Shown: piece after piece, positions 16,628-25,035 of the stretch
Position numbering within the stretch: the first letter of the stretch is position 1
Layout of the letters: the number at the start of each line of letters is the position of its first letter
Source: Methanobrevibacter sp.
GTDB lineage: Archaea; Methanobacteriota; Methanobacteria; Methanobacteriales; Methanobacteriaceae
Assembly: GCF_017409525.1 (NCBI RefSeq)
Contig: NZ_JAFQSO010000003.1
Span: 56,596 to 120,595, forward strand
DNA length: 64,000 nucleotides
Reading direction: 5' to 3'
Notes under the pieces: model-generated
Told to the model about the DNA's origin: nothing
Databases searched by the model: none
The model's input: the letters and a program-made list of their open reading frames with translations, nothing else
Made by a program: the position numbers and the translations under genes

Positions 16628-17908
16628 ATGTATTCAAAAAAGAAATTTTTCATCATTAGTTTGCTTTTTCTTGTTTTGATAAGTGTTTCAGCAGTTTCGG
16701 CTAATGAAAATATCACAGCACTTGATGAGCCACAAGAAAATGATATTGTAAACATCAATGATGATTCAAACACTTTAAATAATGATGAAATTCATCCTAT
16801 TCAGGCGCAAATTATTGCAGATGATTTCCAATCGACTTATAATTCCAATAAGCGGTTATATGTTCAGGTAAAGGATTTGGACGGTAATGTCTTGGAGGAT
16901 GTTTGCGTTGACATGAAATTTGACAGGGGCTATAAATATTGTGACTACACAAATCGCAATGGAAAATGCTCTTTTTATATTGATGAGCAGGCAGGTTCCT
17001 ATAAGGCCACAATTAGTTTGAATGACCCGAATTATGTTGCCGAACCTGTTGACATTAATGTAAAGATTGCTAAAGCACAGGTTAAGCTATTTGTCAATAA
17101 GATAACCGCTCCCAGTAATCAGTATTTGACATTAAAAGCGAAGGTTACTGATGGGCGTAATATTGTAGTTGATGAGGGAACAGTTAAGTTCAAGGTCAAT
17201 GGAAAGACATATTCCTCCAAAGTAAATGAGGGGGTTGCATCAGTTAAAATCAAGCTATCGAAAGTAAAGACCTACACCTACCAGGCTTCCTTTTCTTCCG
17301 AAAACTACAATTCCAAGTCAGCTTCATCACAGATAATAGTTAAGGATGCTAAAAAATGGCATACATACACTTTCGGAAAATATAAGTTCACCGTTACTAA
17401 AAGCCAATATGATAAGATCCAATATGTCATCGACCATGAAAATGATGGGTATCTGGACACATATGCCGATTTTAAGGTAAACACAGGCAAATACTGCAAA
17501 TCCAAAAAACCGATTTACAAAACTGTCAAGGAAACCAAATATAAGTGGGAGTACAAAAAAGTTTTATCTTACGAATCCTTTTATGGCAATAACTATTATG
17601 ATTCATATTCCTATGATTTGACCAGTTATTATAATCAGGGCTGGGAATTATACGGTTGGTATGATGTGGATTATAGTGATGGATATGAATCCTATGCAAA
17701 GCTGAAAAAGAAAGTCAAATACACATCTACAAAAAAAGTCATAAGCGGGTATAAATACAAGAAACTTCCAGTGTATGCTGTCGTGACTACATATTGCGCA
17801 ATTAACGGTGGAAAATATGTAAATTATCCTCAAGTGCAGTTCGTTGGACTCGATGGTGAAAATACGGGTAATTGGGAATATTTGACTGCAAATTATAGAA
17901 TTAGGTAA
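16628..17908 (+). CDS. Adhesin-like surface protein with Ig-like domains
   Basis: The 426-residue protein begins with a signal peptide (KKFFIISLLFLVLISVSAVSANE). Two immunoglobulin-like domains follow: one around 70-155 with the Big_1-type turn (DLDGNVLEDVCVDMKF, then NGKCSFYI) and one around 160-245 (DGRNIVVDEGTVKFKVNGKTY). The C-terminal 180 residues are rich in Tyr, Lys and aromatic residues (KKPIYKTVKETKYKWEYKKV). This layout is typical of Methanobrevibacter adhesin-like proteins, which attach to the pseudomurein wall or to partner cells. A GGAGGC site lies 7 bp before the start. There is no C-terminal membrane anchor, so the aromatic region may be the anchoring module. Confidence 0.8.
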   Translation: MYSKKKFFIISLLFLVLISVSAVSANENITALDEPQENDIVNINDDSNTLNNDEIHPIQAQIIADDFQSTYNSNKRLYVQVKDLDGNVLEDVCVDMKFDRGYKYCDYTNRNGKCSFYIDEQAGSYKATISLNDPNYVAEPVDINVKIAKAQVKLFVNKITAPSNQYLTLKAKVTDGRNIVVDEGTVKFKVNGKTYSSKVNEGVASVKIKLSKVKTYTYQASFSSENYNSKSASSQIIVKDAKKWHTYTFGKYKFTVTKSQYDKIQYVIDHENDGYLDTYADFKVNTGKYCKSKKPIYKTVKETKYKWEYKKVLSYESFYGNNYYDSYSYDLTSYYNQGWELYGWYDVDYSDGYESYAKLKKKVKYTSTKKVISGYKYKKLPVYAVVTTYCAINGGKYVNYPQVQFVGLDGENTGNWEYLTANYRIR

Positions 17909-17912
17909 ACAT

Positions 17913-17932
17913 TGAAGACATTCATGTCTTCA
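17913..17932 (+). terminator. Hairpin after the adhesin-like gene
   Basis: TGAAGAC and GTCTTCA form a 7-bp stem around ATTCAT, starting 5 bp after the stop codon at 17908. A short T-rich run follows. A terminator or transcript-end stabiliser is likely. Confidence 0.5.
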
Positions 17933-18008
17933 TCATTTCCTTATTTAAGGAGATGTAATGGAAAAGATTATGATGATGAAATATTAAACTAATACTGGAG
18001 GTAATATT

Positions 18009-18383
18009 ATGGACAATCGAAAGATTATTTTGATTTTATGCGTGATAATCGCAATCATCGCAATATGCTTTGCGGCGATGTTTCTTTCTAAGGAAAAAAC
18101 AATCATTGAAGTTTCAAACGAGACTATTTTTTCCGGCGATTCACTTACTGTCAACCTCACTGACAGCAATGGAAATCCGATAGCCGACCAGAATGTCAGC
18201 ATAAGGCTCAAGGACCAGGATGATGGGACAAGAACCAACATAAATGGGACCACGGATTCCGATGGAAAGGTAAAGCTCACGCTGGTGAAAGTAGGAGACT
18301 ATGACGTTGAGGTAAAATTCGATGGAAACGGCAAGTATGAATCAAGCTCCGCTGAGGCAATCTTCAAGGTAAACGAGAAGTAG
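18009..18383 (+). CDS. Membrane-anchored single Ig-like domain protein
   Basis: The 124-residue protein has an N-terminal membrane helix (IILILCVIIAIIAICFAAMF, residues 6-25) and one Big_1-like domain. The domain shows DSLTVNLTDSNGNPIADQNVSI, the TTDSDGKVKLTL turn and GDYDVEVKFDGNGKYESS, which are the standard strands of bacterial and archaeal Ig-like surface modules. GGAGGT lies 7 bp before ATG 18009. A similar protein is encoded at 33117-33506. The third-position G/C use is higher than in the first 13 kb, as expected for the resident genome. It is probably displayed on the outer face of the membrane as a structural or ligand-binding domain. Confidence 0.75.
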   Translation: MDNRKIILILCVIIAIIAICFAAMFLSKEKTIIEVSNETIFSGDSLTVNLTDSNGNPIADQNVSIRLKDQDDGTRTNINGTTDSDGKVKLTLVKVGDYDVEVKFDGNGKYESSSAEAIFKVNEK

Positions 18384-18536
18384 ACCTAGACTGCAACGAA
18401 CACAAGCAACTGCGCTTCAGACGGTTCGATATATCCCGAATACGATCCTGCGCATATGACCCTGCGGCGGGATGTTACCGCACTTAGATAGATGGAGCAT
18501 GAAAAACTGATAATTTATGGATTTGAGAGGATTTAA

Positions 18537-18980
18537 ATGAAGCAGAAACACATAATAACAATCCTGGTTTTGATAATCATCATTCTGGCATTGGTCTTGG
18601 GAATGCTGATCTTGAAGCAGGGAAGCGATGACAGCACGGGCTCTCAAACCAACCGGACGGAATCCGAAAGCGTTGATGAAACCCCGGACACCATATCTCT
18701 AGAGCTGACAGAATTCGACAGGGAAGTCACCAAGACAGTCGGCGATTACACGCTTAAAGCGCAAAAGTGGAGAGGAACTTCAGTCGGAGGATTTGAGGTT
18801 TCATTATATAAGAACGGCCAGCTCATGGACAGGAGCTCATATCAGTCTAGGGCATACTTCGATGACGGCACCGGCTGGAAATGGAGCAACTGGGATGACG
18901 GCGAAGAGGACTCAACATTGCATAAGTATCCTGTAGCAAACGATGTTGACATCAGCAAGGTTGAGGTCAGATTGCTATAA
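18537..18980 (+). CDS. Membrane-anchored extracellular protein, unknown domain
   Basis: The 147-residue protein has an N-terminal helix (HIITILVLIIIILALVLGMLI, about 5-25), a Ser/Thr/Glu-rich linker to residue 60 and a C-terminal beta-rich domain of about 85 residues (VGDYTLKAQKWRGTSVGGFEVSLYKNG, then WSNWDDGEEDSTLHKYPV). GAGAGGA supports ATG 18537. No known family is recognised. The gene lies 150 bp after the Ig-like gene in the same direction. The intervening DNA (18384-18536) is unusually GC-rich and may hold coding remnants. A strong terminator follows at 19003. Confidence 0.65.
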   Translation: MKQKHIITILVLIIIILALVLGMLILKQGSDDSTGSQTNRTESESVDETPDTISLELTEFDREVTKTVGDYTLKAQKWRGTSVGGFEVSLYKNGQLMDRSSYQSRAYFDDGTGWKWSNWDDGEEDSTLHKYPVANDVDISKVEVRLL

Positions 18981-19002
18981 ATAGCATTAAAATTGCTGTT
19001 CG

Positions 19003-19032
19003 GCAAGTGCATAATGCACTTGCACTTTTTTT
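19003..19032 (+). terminator. Strong intrinsic-type terminator
   Basis: GCAAGTGCA (19003-19011) and TGCACTTGC (19015-19023) form a perfect 9-bp stem with a 3-nt loop, followed by a T tract. It ends the transcript of the gene at 18537-18980. Confidence 0.85.
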
Positions 19033-19138
19033 AATTTTTCACTCAATAAAATTGATTTTGGTTGGTAAAATATTCTGAAGATATTTTTCAAAAGATATAA
19101 ATATTTTTTTAGACTAATTTTATTTAACATTATTGTGC

Positions 19139-19180
19139 AAGAATTCTCCGGCTTCTTTAAAGCAGGAGAGGTTCAAGAAA
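19139..19180 (+). repeat. Solo IS200/IS605-like right-end hairpin
   Basis: TCTCC (19145-19149) pairs with GGAGA (19165-19169), with an inner GCT/AGC pair, around TCTTTAA, and GGTTCAAG follows. The sequence and the TTCAAG end resemble the right-end hairpins of IS200/IS605 elements. No tnpA or tnpB is nearby, so this may be a remnant, or a leader structure of the gene that starts at 19203. Confidence 0.4.
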
Positions 19181-19202
19181 AAGTATTTAAGAAGTGTAGG
19201 AT

Positions 19203-20015
19203 ATGGCTAATTTTTGTATTAAGTGTGGGTTTAAATTAAATGATGCTGATATTTTTTGCAGGAACTGTGGCGCTAAAGTAAAGGTGCATTATTCATCTGC
19301 TTACTTAAAAAGTACCATTTATGAAGAGTTGGAAGCTAAAAAAATACTTCAAGCAATAAAATCCAGTGATGCTTTTTCAAATGAGTTACATAGGAACGAT
19401 CTGTCACCTGAAGATGGAAATGAAATCATTGCGCAATTGGAAAATGAAATATCCTCCAGTAAAATTAAAAGTAATGATGTACAAAGAAGATTAAAGGAAT
19501 TGCTATCGGAATACAGATATAAAGTAGGGATTGAAAGAGCAATTGGAAGGGAAGTTGAAAAGTTATTTGAATCAGAGGAAATTAAACCAAAAATAGAAAA
19601 ATACTATGTTTCTCAAGAAGAATTGTTGGCTATTAAGGAGAATGTGCAAAATAATATTTACTCCAGTAAAAAAGAAAATATAAGCCTAGAAGAGATTAGG
19701 AGCCAAACAAACATAGAATTGGAAAAAAAATTAGCTAAAAAAATAGAAATAGAAAATGTGTTAAAAAGACAAGAGGAATATAGAAAAAGAGCTGAAGCTA
19801 GTAAAAGAAGTGACTCTGTTGATGAAGAACCCTCCCGCAGTCAATCTGGCGGATATTGTGATAACAAATGCATACATTACCGAGAAGAATATTGGGATGA
19901 TGACGGAGAGCTAGTTGCTGAGGCCACTGGTAATTGTTTTCGGTCCTGTGATTTAAGACATCGTCTTGGAGGTTTTTGTGAAGATTACGAAAAAAAGAGA
20001 GTTAATAGATATTAA
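19203..20015 (+). CDS. Zinc-ribbon protein with helical middle and Cys-rich end
   Basis: The 270-residue protein starts with a zinc ribbon (CIKCG at 5-9, CRNCG at 22-26). Residues 40-215 are Lys/Glu-rich and helical, probably coiled-coil. The C-terminal 55 residues hold a second Cys cluster (GYCDNKCIHYREEYWDDDGELV, then GNCFRSCDLRHRLGGFCEDY), likely another metal site. The second cluster resembles the CxxxC...CxxxC motif in the small protein at 20070, so the two may share a fold. No enzyme motif is seen. It is the first gene of the zinc-ribbon-rich region leading to the AAA+ cluster. An adaptor or regulatory function is possible but unproven. Confidence 0.7.
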   Translation: MANFCIKCGFKLNDADIFCRNCGAKVKVHYSSAYLKSTIYEELEAKKILQAIKSSDAFSNELHRNDLSPEDGNEIIAQLENEISSSKIKSNDVQRRLKELLSEYRYKVGIERAIGREVEKLFESEEIKPKIEKYYVSQEELLAIKENVQNNIYSSKKENISLEEIRSQTNIELEKKLAKKIEIENVLKRQEEYRKRAEASKRSDSVDEEPSRSQSGGYCDNKCIHYREEYWDDDGELVAEATGNCFRSCDLRHRLGGFCEDYEKKRVNRY

Positions 20016-20069
20016 GTGGAATACCATTTATCCTCATTAACTCTTTGTTGCTACTTTTCTATATTAAAG

Positions 20070-20324
20070 TTAATTTGACCATTTACGGCTTAAGTCACTG
20101 TCATTAAATACAGTTTTTTCTTGACATTCTTTTAACTCACTTATGTTATCTCTAAAGAATTTTAAGCAGAAATCTTTTTTTGCATTGAAATTATCGCAGT
20201 TTAAATGAATATTTTCCTGACAGTTATCGCAACCAATTTCAGTACCTTCTTTGTTTTTACAGCATAATTCATCGTTATCATCAAGATAACGGAAGTCACA
20301 GTCTTTAAATATTATGTCATTCAT
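20070..20324 (-). CDS. Small Cys-rich protein
   Basis: The 84-residue protein starts at ATG 20324, with GGAGGAT about 9 bp upstream; a TTG 9 bp earlier is a worse start. It has seven Cys in its first 55 residues (DCDFRY, CCKNKEG, CDNCQENIHLNCDNF, FCLKFF), a pattern suited to one or two metal sites. The surroundings are acidic and hydrophilic, so it is cytosolic. It is convergent with the Cys-rich protein at 19203. No family is recognised. Confidence 0.65.
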   Translation of the reverse strand: MNDIIFKDCDFRYLDDNDELCCKNKEGTEIGCDNCQENIHLNCDNFNAKKDFCLKFFRDNISELKECQEKTVFNDSDLSRKWSN

Positions 20325-20413
20325 AAAATCCAAATCCTCCTTTTTTTAATTTATCATATTACAATCTGTAAATAAGAGAATAAATAAATTATTATCCAAA
20401 TTTAATTTATTTT

Positions 20414-20605
20414 TTATGCCGAATACTTATCCACATTAACTCTTTTAGGTTGCTTTTCTGTAGCTAGTTTTTCATAACTTCCTGTGAAAGCCACAACACA
20501 GTCATCATCGATTGCTTCATACGGATATGCAGTTATTTTTTCCAGAAATTCCTTAAACTTAAATTTAATGGTTAAATCATTTGATGATTTAGTTATGAGG
20601 TCATC
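20414..20605 (-). pseudogene. C-terminal remnant of an unknown gene
   Basis: A 63-codon frame without a start codon ends at TAA 20414. It reads like normal coding sequence (KEFLEKITAYPYEAIDDDCVVAFTGSYEKL). It meets a fragment of a winged-helix gene on the opposite strand near 20600, so a deletion or recombination joined two broken genes here. Confidence 0.5.
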
Positions 20606-20687
20606 TTATAGTGTAATGGCTTTAACTGCAATTGATGAAGATGTGATGATGCCCAATCAGATAGCTAAAGAGCAATGCGTTAAATAA
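20595..20687 (+). pseudogene. Fragment of a winged-helix regulator
   Basis: Thirty codons encode SSYSVMALTAIDEDVMMPNQIAKE, aligning with SKYRTEAMKSLDGQVKIPSQIAKD of the regulator at 13251-13517. The frame then ends at a TAA where the recognition helix should follow. It is a third, broken member of that family in this window. Confidence 0.55.
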
Positions 20688-20734
20688 TTCTTTTTTCATA
20701 AACTTTATATATTGCCTGAAAGCATTGTTAGTGT

Positions 20735-21526
20735 ATGACCACTATTAGAAATTTTGATAAAAAATGTGCAGTTTGCACTAAAACCTCACCGCAACCAGTA
20801 TTGGGAAGTACCAGTACTGGAGGATATCCTGATTTGGACTTAAGACCATCCGAAATGAAAAGAAGTAGCATGTTTGCATGGCTTCAGGAATGCCCGCACT
20901 GCGGATATGTTGCTGTCGACATTGAAAATGAACCTAATGTCTCTGCTGATTTTGTGAAAAGCGATGAATATCTAAGCTGCGAAGGATATGAGTTCAAATC
21001 AGATCTGGCCAAGAGATTTTTCAGGCATTCTTTAATATCAAAAGCCAATGGGGATTGCAGGTCCCAATTTTTCTCACTTCTGCACTGCGCATGGAAATGC
21101 GATGATGCCAATGACGGCCTTGCAGTCGAAATGAGAAAGCTGGCTTTGAAGTCCATCGGCAAATTCGATGCCCAATCTGATGATGAAAGGGATAACCTGA
21201 AACTCATCAAGGCCGATTTGCTTAGAAGATCCCTGCAGTTTGATGAGCTAGTCACAGAGTTTAAGGACGTGATTTTTGATGATAAGCTTAAAAATGAGGT
21301 CATTGATTTTCAGCTTGAGCTTGCAGCAAGAAAAGACAGCTCCTGCTATACCCTGGATGACATTCCAAAGCAGGTAACCCTCACACTCGAAGGGGAGCTT
21401 CTTAAGAAACTGAATCTCATTGTGAATATAACCGGCATCCCATTGACTGATGTCATCGAATCAATGCTTGAAGAAAAGGTTGATGAAACAGACATTTCCA
21501 AGTTGATGATGGAATTATTTAGGTAA
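20735..21526 (+). CDS. Zinc-ribbon protein with helical (TPR-like) repeats, DUF2225-like
   Basis: The 263-residue protein has an N-terminal CAVC pair and a CPHCGYVA motif near 52-59, so the two could form a split zinc site. Residues 80-200 are helical with the spacing of TPR-type repeats (GDCRSQFFSLLHCAWKCDDAND, then LIKADLLRRSLQFDELVTEF). The last 60 residues (QVTLTLEGELLKKLNLIVNITGIPLTDVIESMLEE) look like a ribbon-helix-helix or small helical module. The layout resembles DUF2225 proteins. It sits about 100 bp before the AAA+ gene in the same direction. A protein-interaction role in the cluster is inferred. Confidence 0.65.
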   Translation: MTTIRNFDKKCAVCTKTSPQPVLGSTSTGGYPDLDLRPSEMKRSSMFAWLQECPHCGYVAVDIENEPNVSADFVKSDEYLSCEGYEFKSDLAKRFFRHSLISKANGDCRSQFFSLLHCAWKCDDANDGLAVEMRKLALKSIGKFDAQSDDERDNLKLIKADLLRRSLQFDELVTEFKDVIFDDKLKNEVIDFQLELAARKDSSCYTLDDIPKQVTLTLEGELLKKLNLIVNITGIPLTDVIESMLEEKVDETDISKLMMELFR

Positions 21527-21624
21527 ATGTCGCTCTCTCCATGAAAAATTGATTCGGGACAAGACAAAATTATATTAATGTAACAAGTTAATAATATTAT
21601 ATAAGTAAAGTTTCGGGTATTCAT

Positions 21625-23088
21625 ATGATTGAGTGGACTATTTGTAGGGATTGCAAGAGCGTTGTAGACAATGCCAACACCTCCTGTCCGAATTGCGGAG
21701 GGCAGGTTGACAAGCACGGGATTGACTTTGTCAAGGACTATTTCAAAAGCGCATTGTTTTTGATAAACACGATAGATAGCCTGAAGGGATTTTACCGCCC
21801 GATTAAGGAAATAGATTTCGAAAAGGTAGTTTTCGATGATCTGTTTAAGTGGTTCAGCTATCTCGGATTGGGAGACAATAAAATAACTGAAAATGAGCTT
21901 GAGTTCATAAACGAGCTTCTTGACTGCTCATATGATGAAGAGGACATCCTGAGCATTTCAGACATCAGGATGGACCGTGAACTTCCCGAATCATTCAGGT
22001 ACGCATTGGAAATCGACGAGTTCACATCCGAGTTCGGAATCGGGGAGTCACTTTCTGAGAATCTCTTCGAGTGCTTCAGGATGTGCGGAGGCCTTTTCGT
22101 TTTCGTGGACGGAACAGATGTCGATGCCACAACCCTTAACCGCTTCAACGAGTTCATATCATACCTGAAGACAAGACTCAACATTGACTCAAGGGTCCTC
22201 ATGACAAAGAGCGCCAACGAGATACTTGATGAGATAAAAACCACTGCTGCAGAAGAAAAGCAAGAGGAATCACACTCAATCGATGAGTATCTCGACGAGC
22301 TCAACCGGCTGGTCGGCCTTGAGAAGGTCAAAAAGGACGTCAACTCACTGATAAACCTTGTCCAAATTAGGAAAATCAGAGAGGAAAGGGGAATCTCCCA
22401 GCCTGCGATGAGCCTTCATTTAGTTTTCTCTGGAAATCCCGGAACCGGAAAGACAACCGTTGCAAGGCTTCTCTCCAAGATATACCATGAGATAGGACTC
22501 CTCTCAAAGGGCCATCTGGTGGAATGCGACAGGTCATCCCTTGTGGGAGGATATGTCGGCCAGACCGCAATAAAGACCCAGGATGTCATTCAGAAGGCAT
22601 TGGGAGGAATACTTTTCATCGATGAGGCATATTCGCTGGCATCAAGCAGCGAAAACGATTACGGCCAGGAAGCGATAAACACCATCTTAAAGGCGATGGA
22701 GGACAACCGTGACGATTTAATTGTCATCGTAGCAGGATATCCTGCATTGATGGACAATTTCCTAAACTCCAATCCGGGCCTCGAGTCAAGGTTCAACAAG
22801 TTCATATACTTCGATGACTATGACGACGAGCAATTGTATGAGATATTCATGCTGATGGCCGATGAGGCAAGCCTCAAGCTTGACGAGCCTGCAGAGCAGT
22901 ATCTGAAGGAGTACCTTAAAAAGATGTATGAGACCAGATCCAAGAACTTTGCAAACGGAAGGTCTGTTAGAAACTTCTTTGAGGAGGTATTAACTGCACA
23001 GGCAAACAGGCTAGCTCCTAAAGAGGACATTACAGATGAAGAATTAAATACCTTAACATATGAGGATTTCATGGTGGGTGAAGAATGA
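21625..23088 (+). CDS. CbxX/CfqX (EccA/SpoVK)-type AAA+ ATPase with zinc ribbon
   Basis: The 487-residue protein starts with a zinc ribbon (C7, C10, C21, C24). A helical region of about 200 residues follows, then a complete AAA+ module: Walker A GNPGTGKTT (about 270-278), pore-loop-like VGGYVGQTA, Walker B ILFIDEAYS (about 329-337), sensor 1 IVIVAGYPALMDNF and arginine finger GLESRFNKF. This is the CbxX/SpoVK/EccA group, hexameric remodelling ATPases (Rubisco activase, ESX secretion). No Rubisco gene is nearby. The stop overlaps the start of a small membrane protein (ATGA at 23085-23088), so the two are coupled. The zinc ribbon is an unusual N-terminal extension and may recruit partners. Confidence 0.88.
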   Translation: MIEWTICRDCKSVVDNANTSCPNCGGQVDKHGIDFVKDYFKSALFLINTIDSLKGFYRPIKEIDFEKVVFDDLFKWFSYLGLGDNKITENELEFINELLDCSYDEEDILSISDIRMDRELPESFRYALEIDEFTSEFGIGESLSENLFECFRMCGGLFVFVDGTDVDATTLNRFNEFISYLKTRLNIDSRVLMTKSANEILDEIKTTAAEEKQEESHSIDEYLDELNRLVGLEKVKKDVNSLINLVQIRKIREERGISQPAMSLHLVFSGNPGTGKTTVARLLSKIYHEIGLLSKGHLVECDRSSLVGGYVGQTAIKTQDVIQKALGGILFIDEAYSLASSSENDYGQEAINTILKAMEDNRDDLIVIVAGYPALMDNFLNSNPGLESRFNKFIYFDDYDDEQLYEIFMLMADEASLKLDEPAEQYLKEYLKKMYETRSKNFANGRSVRNFFEEVLTAQANRLAPKEDITDEELNTLTYEDFMVGEE

Positions 23089-23234
23089 TTTCATTAATCC
23101 TAAGACTAATAAACATAACCCTGATTGTCGTTTTGGCATTGTTGATATACAAGAACAGGGGAAAGAACAGCATGATTGTAATCATCCTGTTCATATTATC
23201 AGTAATTATATTCATCTTAAACTACATCCTATGA
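23085..23234 (+). CDS. 49-residue two-helix membrane protein coupled to the AAA+ ATPase
   Basis: ATG 23085 overlaps the AAA+ stop in the ATGA arrangement, with GGTGGGTGAAG just upstream as a binding site. The product is almost entirely two membrane helices (SLILRLINITLIVVLALLIY and MIVIILFILSVIIFILNYIL) joined by KNRGKNS. Its size and placement suggest a membrane anchor or sensor for the ATPase. The next gene begins 4 bp after the stop. Confidence 0.7.
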   Translation: MISLILRLINITLIVVLALLIYKNRGKNSMIVIILFILSVIIFILNYIL

Positions 23235-23238
23235 TAGC

Positions 23239-24030
23239 ATGAAGGACACTTACCAGTCAACTTTAGAAATCAAGCCGAATGACAACTTTAGCGAAGCCTT
23301 AAGGCTTAAGAAAAAAGGCGATATTGAAAGTGCTTTGAAATTGCTTGATGATGCAGATTCGGTTGAGGTCTACACTCTCAAGGCTGAAATGCTGGCAGAT
23401 ATAAAGGATTTTAAAAAATCTATTGTATATTTAGACAAGGCATTGGCCATCGAAAGCGATGATGATCTGTTAATCAGGAAGGCCGATGCGCTCTACAGCT
23501 GGGCGAGAATCTGCTATTTTCCAGAAAACGATTACCAAAAGGCATTAAAACTGGCCGATGATGCACTGGAGACAATTCCAGAGGGGATTGACGCTTCAGA
23601 AATCTGGTTTTTAAAAGGAGAAATCCATCAGTCAATGGAAGACCACATCAATGCAAGAAGATGCTTTTTAAAGGCTGAAGGCAGATTTGAAGAGCTTGAC
23701 GCACTTGAAGGTGAGCTCAACCAGTTTGAAATCCATAAGGATGACACTCTAATCAACATCACAGGCACAGGATTTTACGAAGGACTTGAGCCATTCGTAA
23801 GGGGAGCGGTCCTGAAGCTTTCAAAAGATAGTGAAAACGAGCATGACCCTGATGCAATAGCCGTCATGAAGGATGATAGGATAGTCGGATATGTTGCAAA
23901 CAGCGACTATACCCTAATCAACGATGTCAAGAGTGCATCCGAGATAAAGGCCAGCATAAGGGACACATCAAAAGCTGAAGTCCTCTTCATATTCCAGGGT
24001 GAATTCGTGATAGCGAAAGTGATTTTTTGA
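23239..24030 (+). CDS. TPR protein with C-terminal HIRAN-like domain
   Basis: The 263-residue protein has TPR-type helical repeats in residues 10-165 (AEMLADIKDFKKSIVYLDKALAI; IWFLKGEIHQSMEDHINARRC). A C-terminal 95-residue domain resembles HIRAN: GTGFYEG at the strand start, EHDPDAIAVMKDDRIVGYVAN, and a final FQGEFVIAKVIF. HIRAN domains recognise DNA ends or damaged DNA; TPRs bind proteins. The order AAA+, membrane peptide, TPR-HIRAN in one transcript suggests a complex. The start is 4 bp after the small membrane gene. The HIRAN call rests on the NEHDPDAIAV-type core only. Confidence 0.7.
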   Translation: MKDTYQSTLEIKPNDNFSEALRLKKKGDIESALKLLDDADSVEVYTLKAEMLADIKDFKKSIVYLDKALAIESDDDLLIRKADALYSWARICYFPENDYQKALKLADDALETIPEGIDASEIWFLKGEIHQSMEDHINARRCFLKAEGRFEELDALEGELNQFEIHKDDTLINITGTGFYEGLEPFVRGAVLKLSKDSENEHDPDAIAVMKDDRIVGYVANSDYTLINDVKSASEIKASIRDTSKAEVLFIFQGEFVIAKVIF

Positions 24031-24089
24031 TTAAGTTTAATTAAAATGAATTTAAATATTAAAATAAAGAAAATTTTGCGAGTGATACA

Positions 24090-25010
24090 GTGGCGGAAAA
24101 TGTAACCAACAAATATCTAAAAGAAGCAATCAAAGAAATCGAAGAACTCAAGGACAATGTGGAATCTGACGTATTGTCAAATTTCATTTTCGAGCTTAAA
24201 ATGTCAAACTTGCTGATACCTGGAATTGACAACGGTGATGAGCTGGTTTATGAAACTTTAATCTCACAGGAGGACGACCTGACTTTCTTGCCGCTGTTTA
24301 CAGACGCAGACGAGTTCTACAAGCATTACGCTAAGGACAGCGAGTACGAGCCGATTGAAAACGAGTTCGAAATCTATGCAGGAATTGCAAACGACGAGGC
24401 AATAGATGGAATAATCATCAATGTGGAAACAGAATCATTTGAAATCACAAAGGAGATGCTTGAAATTGCCGAAGCCGACTACAGCATTGCATATGAGGAA
24501 GCCGAAGCTTTGAGCGGCGAGGAGATAAAGGAAATCTATGACAGCATCTCAAATGATGATTTAGAAAAGTTCATTGCTGATGAGGCGAATGAGGATGACT
24601 TCGAGGGCATAATGGTCGAGCTTTCAAATGCCAATGTCATGAATCTTGTCGTAAGCGATGAGGCTTTCGATGATGAGGATGGAATCATCAAAGCCAGTGA
24701 TGTTGACGGATTCAGCTTATGCGCCATGGAGGATGACACATCAAGATATGCGATTCTCTTCACTTCAAAAGATGCCATCTCAGATGCCATCTCAGACGAT
24801 GACGGCCTGAACTACTATGCCCAGATTACAGACGTCAATGCTCTATTTGAGTTCGTGCTTAGAAGCGACATGGACGGCGTCATCATAAATCCGAACGGCG
24901 ATGAGTTTCTAATTCCAAGGTCAGAAATCATATCACAGGCAAGCGGCATAGAGCTGATTGTCGGTGACGGCAGCCTGAAAGATTGCCTTGAATACGCATT
25001 CAAGTTATGA
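24090..25010 (+). CDS. SseB-like protein, two domains
   Basis: The 306-residue protein carries two SseB-type units. The first shows LSNFIFELKMSNLLIPG, FLPLFTDADEFYKHY and DGIIINVETESFEITKEML. The second, after residue 160, repeats DLEKFIADEA, ANVMNLVVSDEAF, YAILFTSKDAI and DGVIINPNGDEFLIPRSEI. SseB domains are small folds linked to chaperone-like or secretion-associated functions. A GTG start at 24090 is used with GAGTGAT upstream. Many Asp/Glu residues give an acidic protein. The paralogue at 26072 shares the layout, with an inserted minus-strand gene between them. Confidence 0.78.
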   Translation: MAENVTNKYLKEAIKEIEELKDNVESDVLSNFIFELKMSNLLIPGIDNGDELVYETLISQEDDLTFLPLFTDADEFYKHYAKDSEYEPIENEFEIYAGIANDEAIDGIIINVETESFEITKEMLEIAEADYSIAYEEAEALSGEEIKEIYDSISNDDLEKFIADEANEDDFEGIMVELSNANVMNLVVSDEAFDDEDGIIKASDVDGFSLCAMEDDTSRYAILFTSKDAISDAISDDDGLNYYAQITDVNALFEFVLRSDMDGVIINPNGDEFLIPRSEIISQASGIELIVGDGSLKDCLEYAFKL

Positions 25011-25035
25011 TTTGTCATATGGCAAATCCTTTTTC

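Noticed and set aside
20484..20687. A 67-residue plus-strand protein
   Set aside because: Its first half is antisense to a clean gene remnant on the minus strand, and only its last 30 codons resemble a winged-helix protein, so it is the junction of two broken genes.
21625..23088. CbbX Rubisco activase
   Set aside because: No Rubisco gene is in the window and the protein has a zinc ribbon and a long helical N-terminal region not found in CbbX; the wider EccA/SpoVK-type call is safer.
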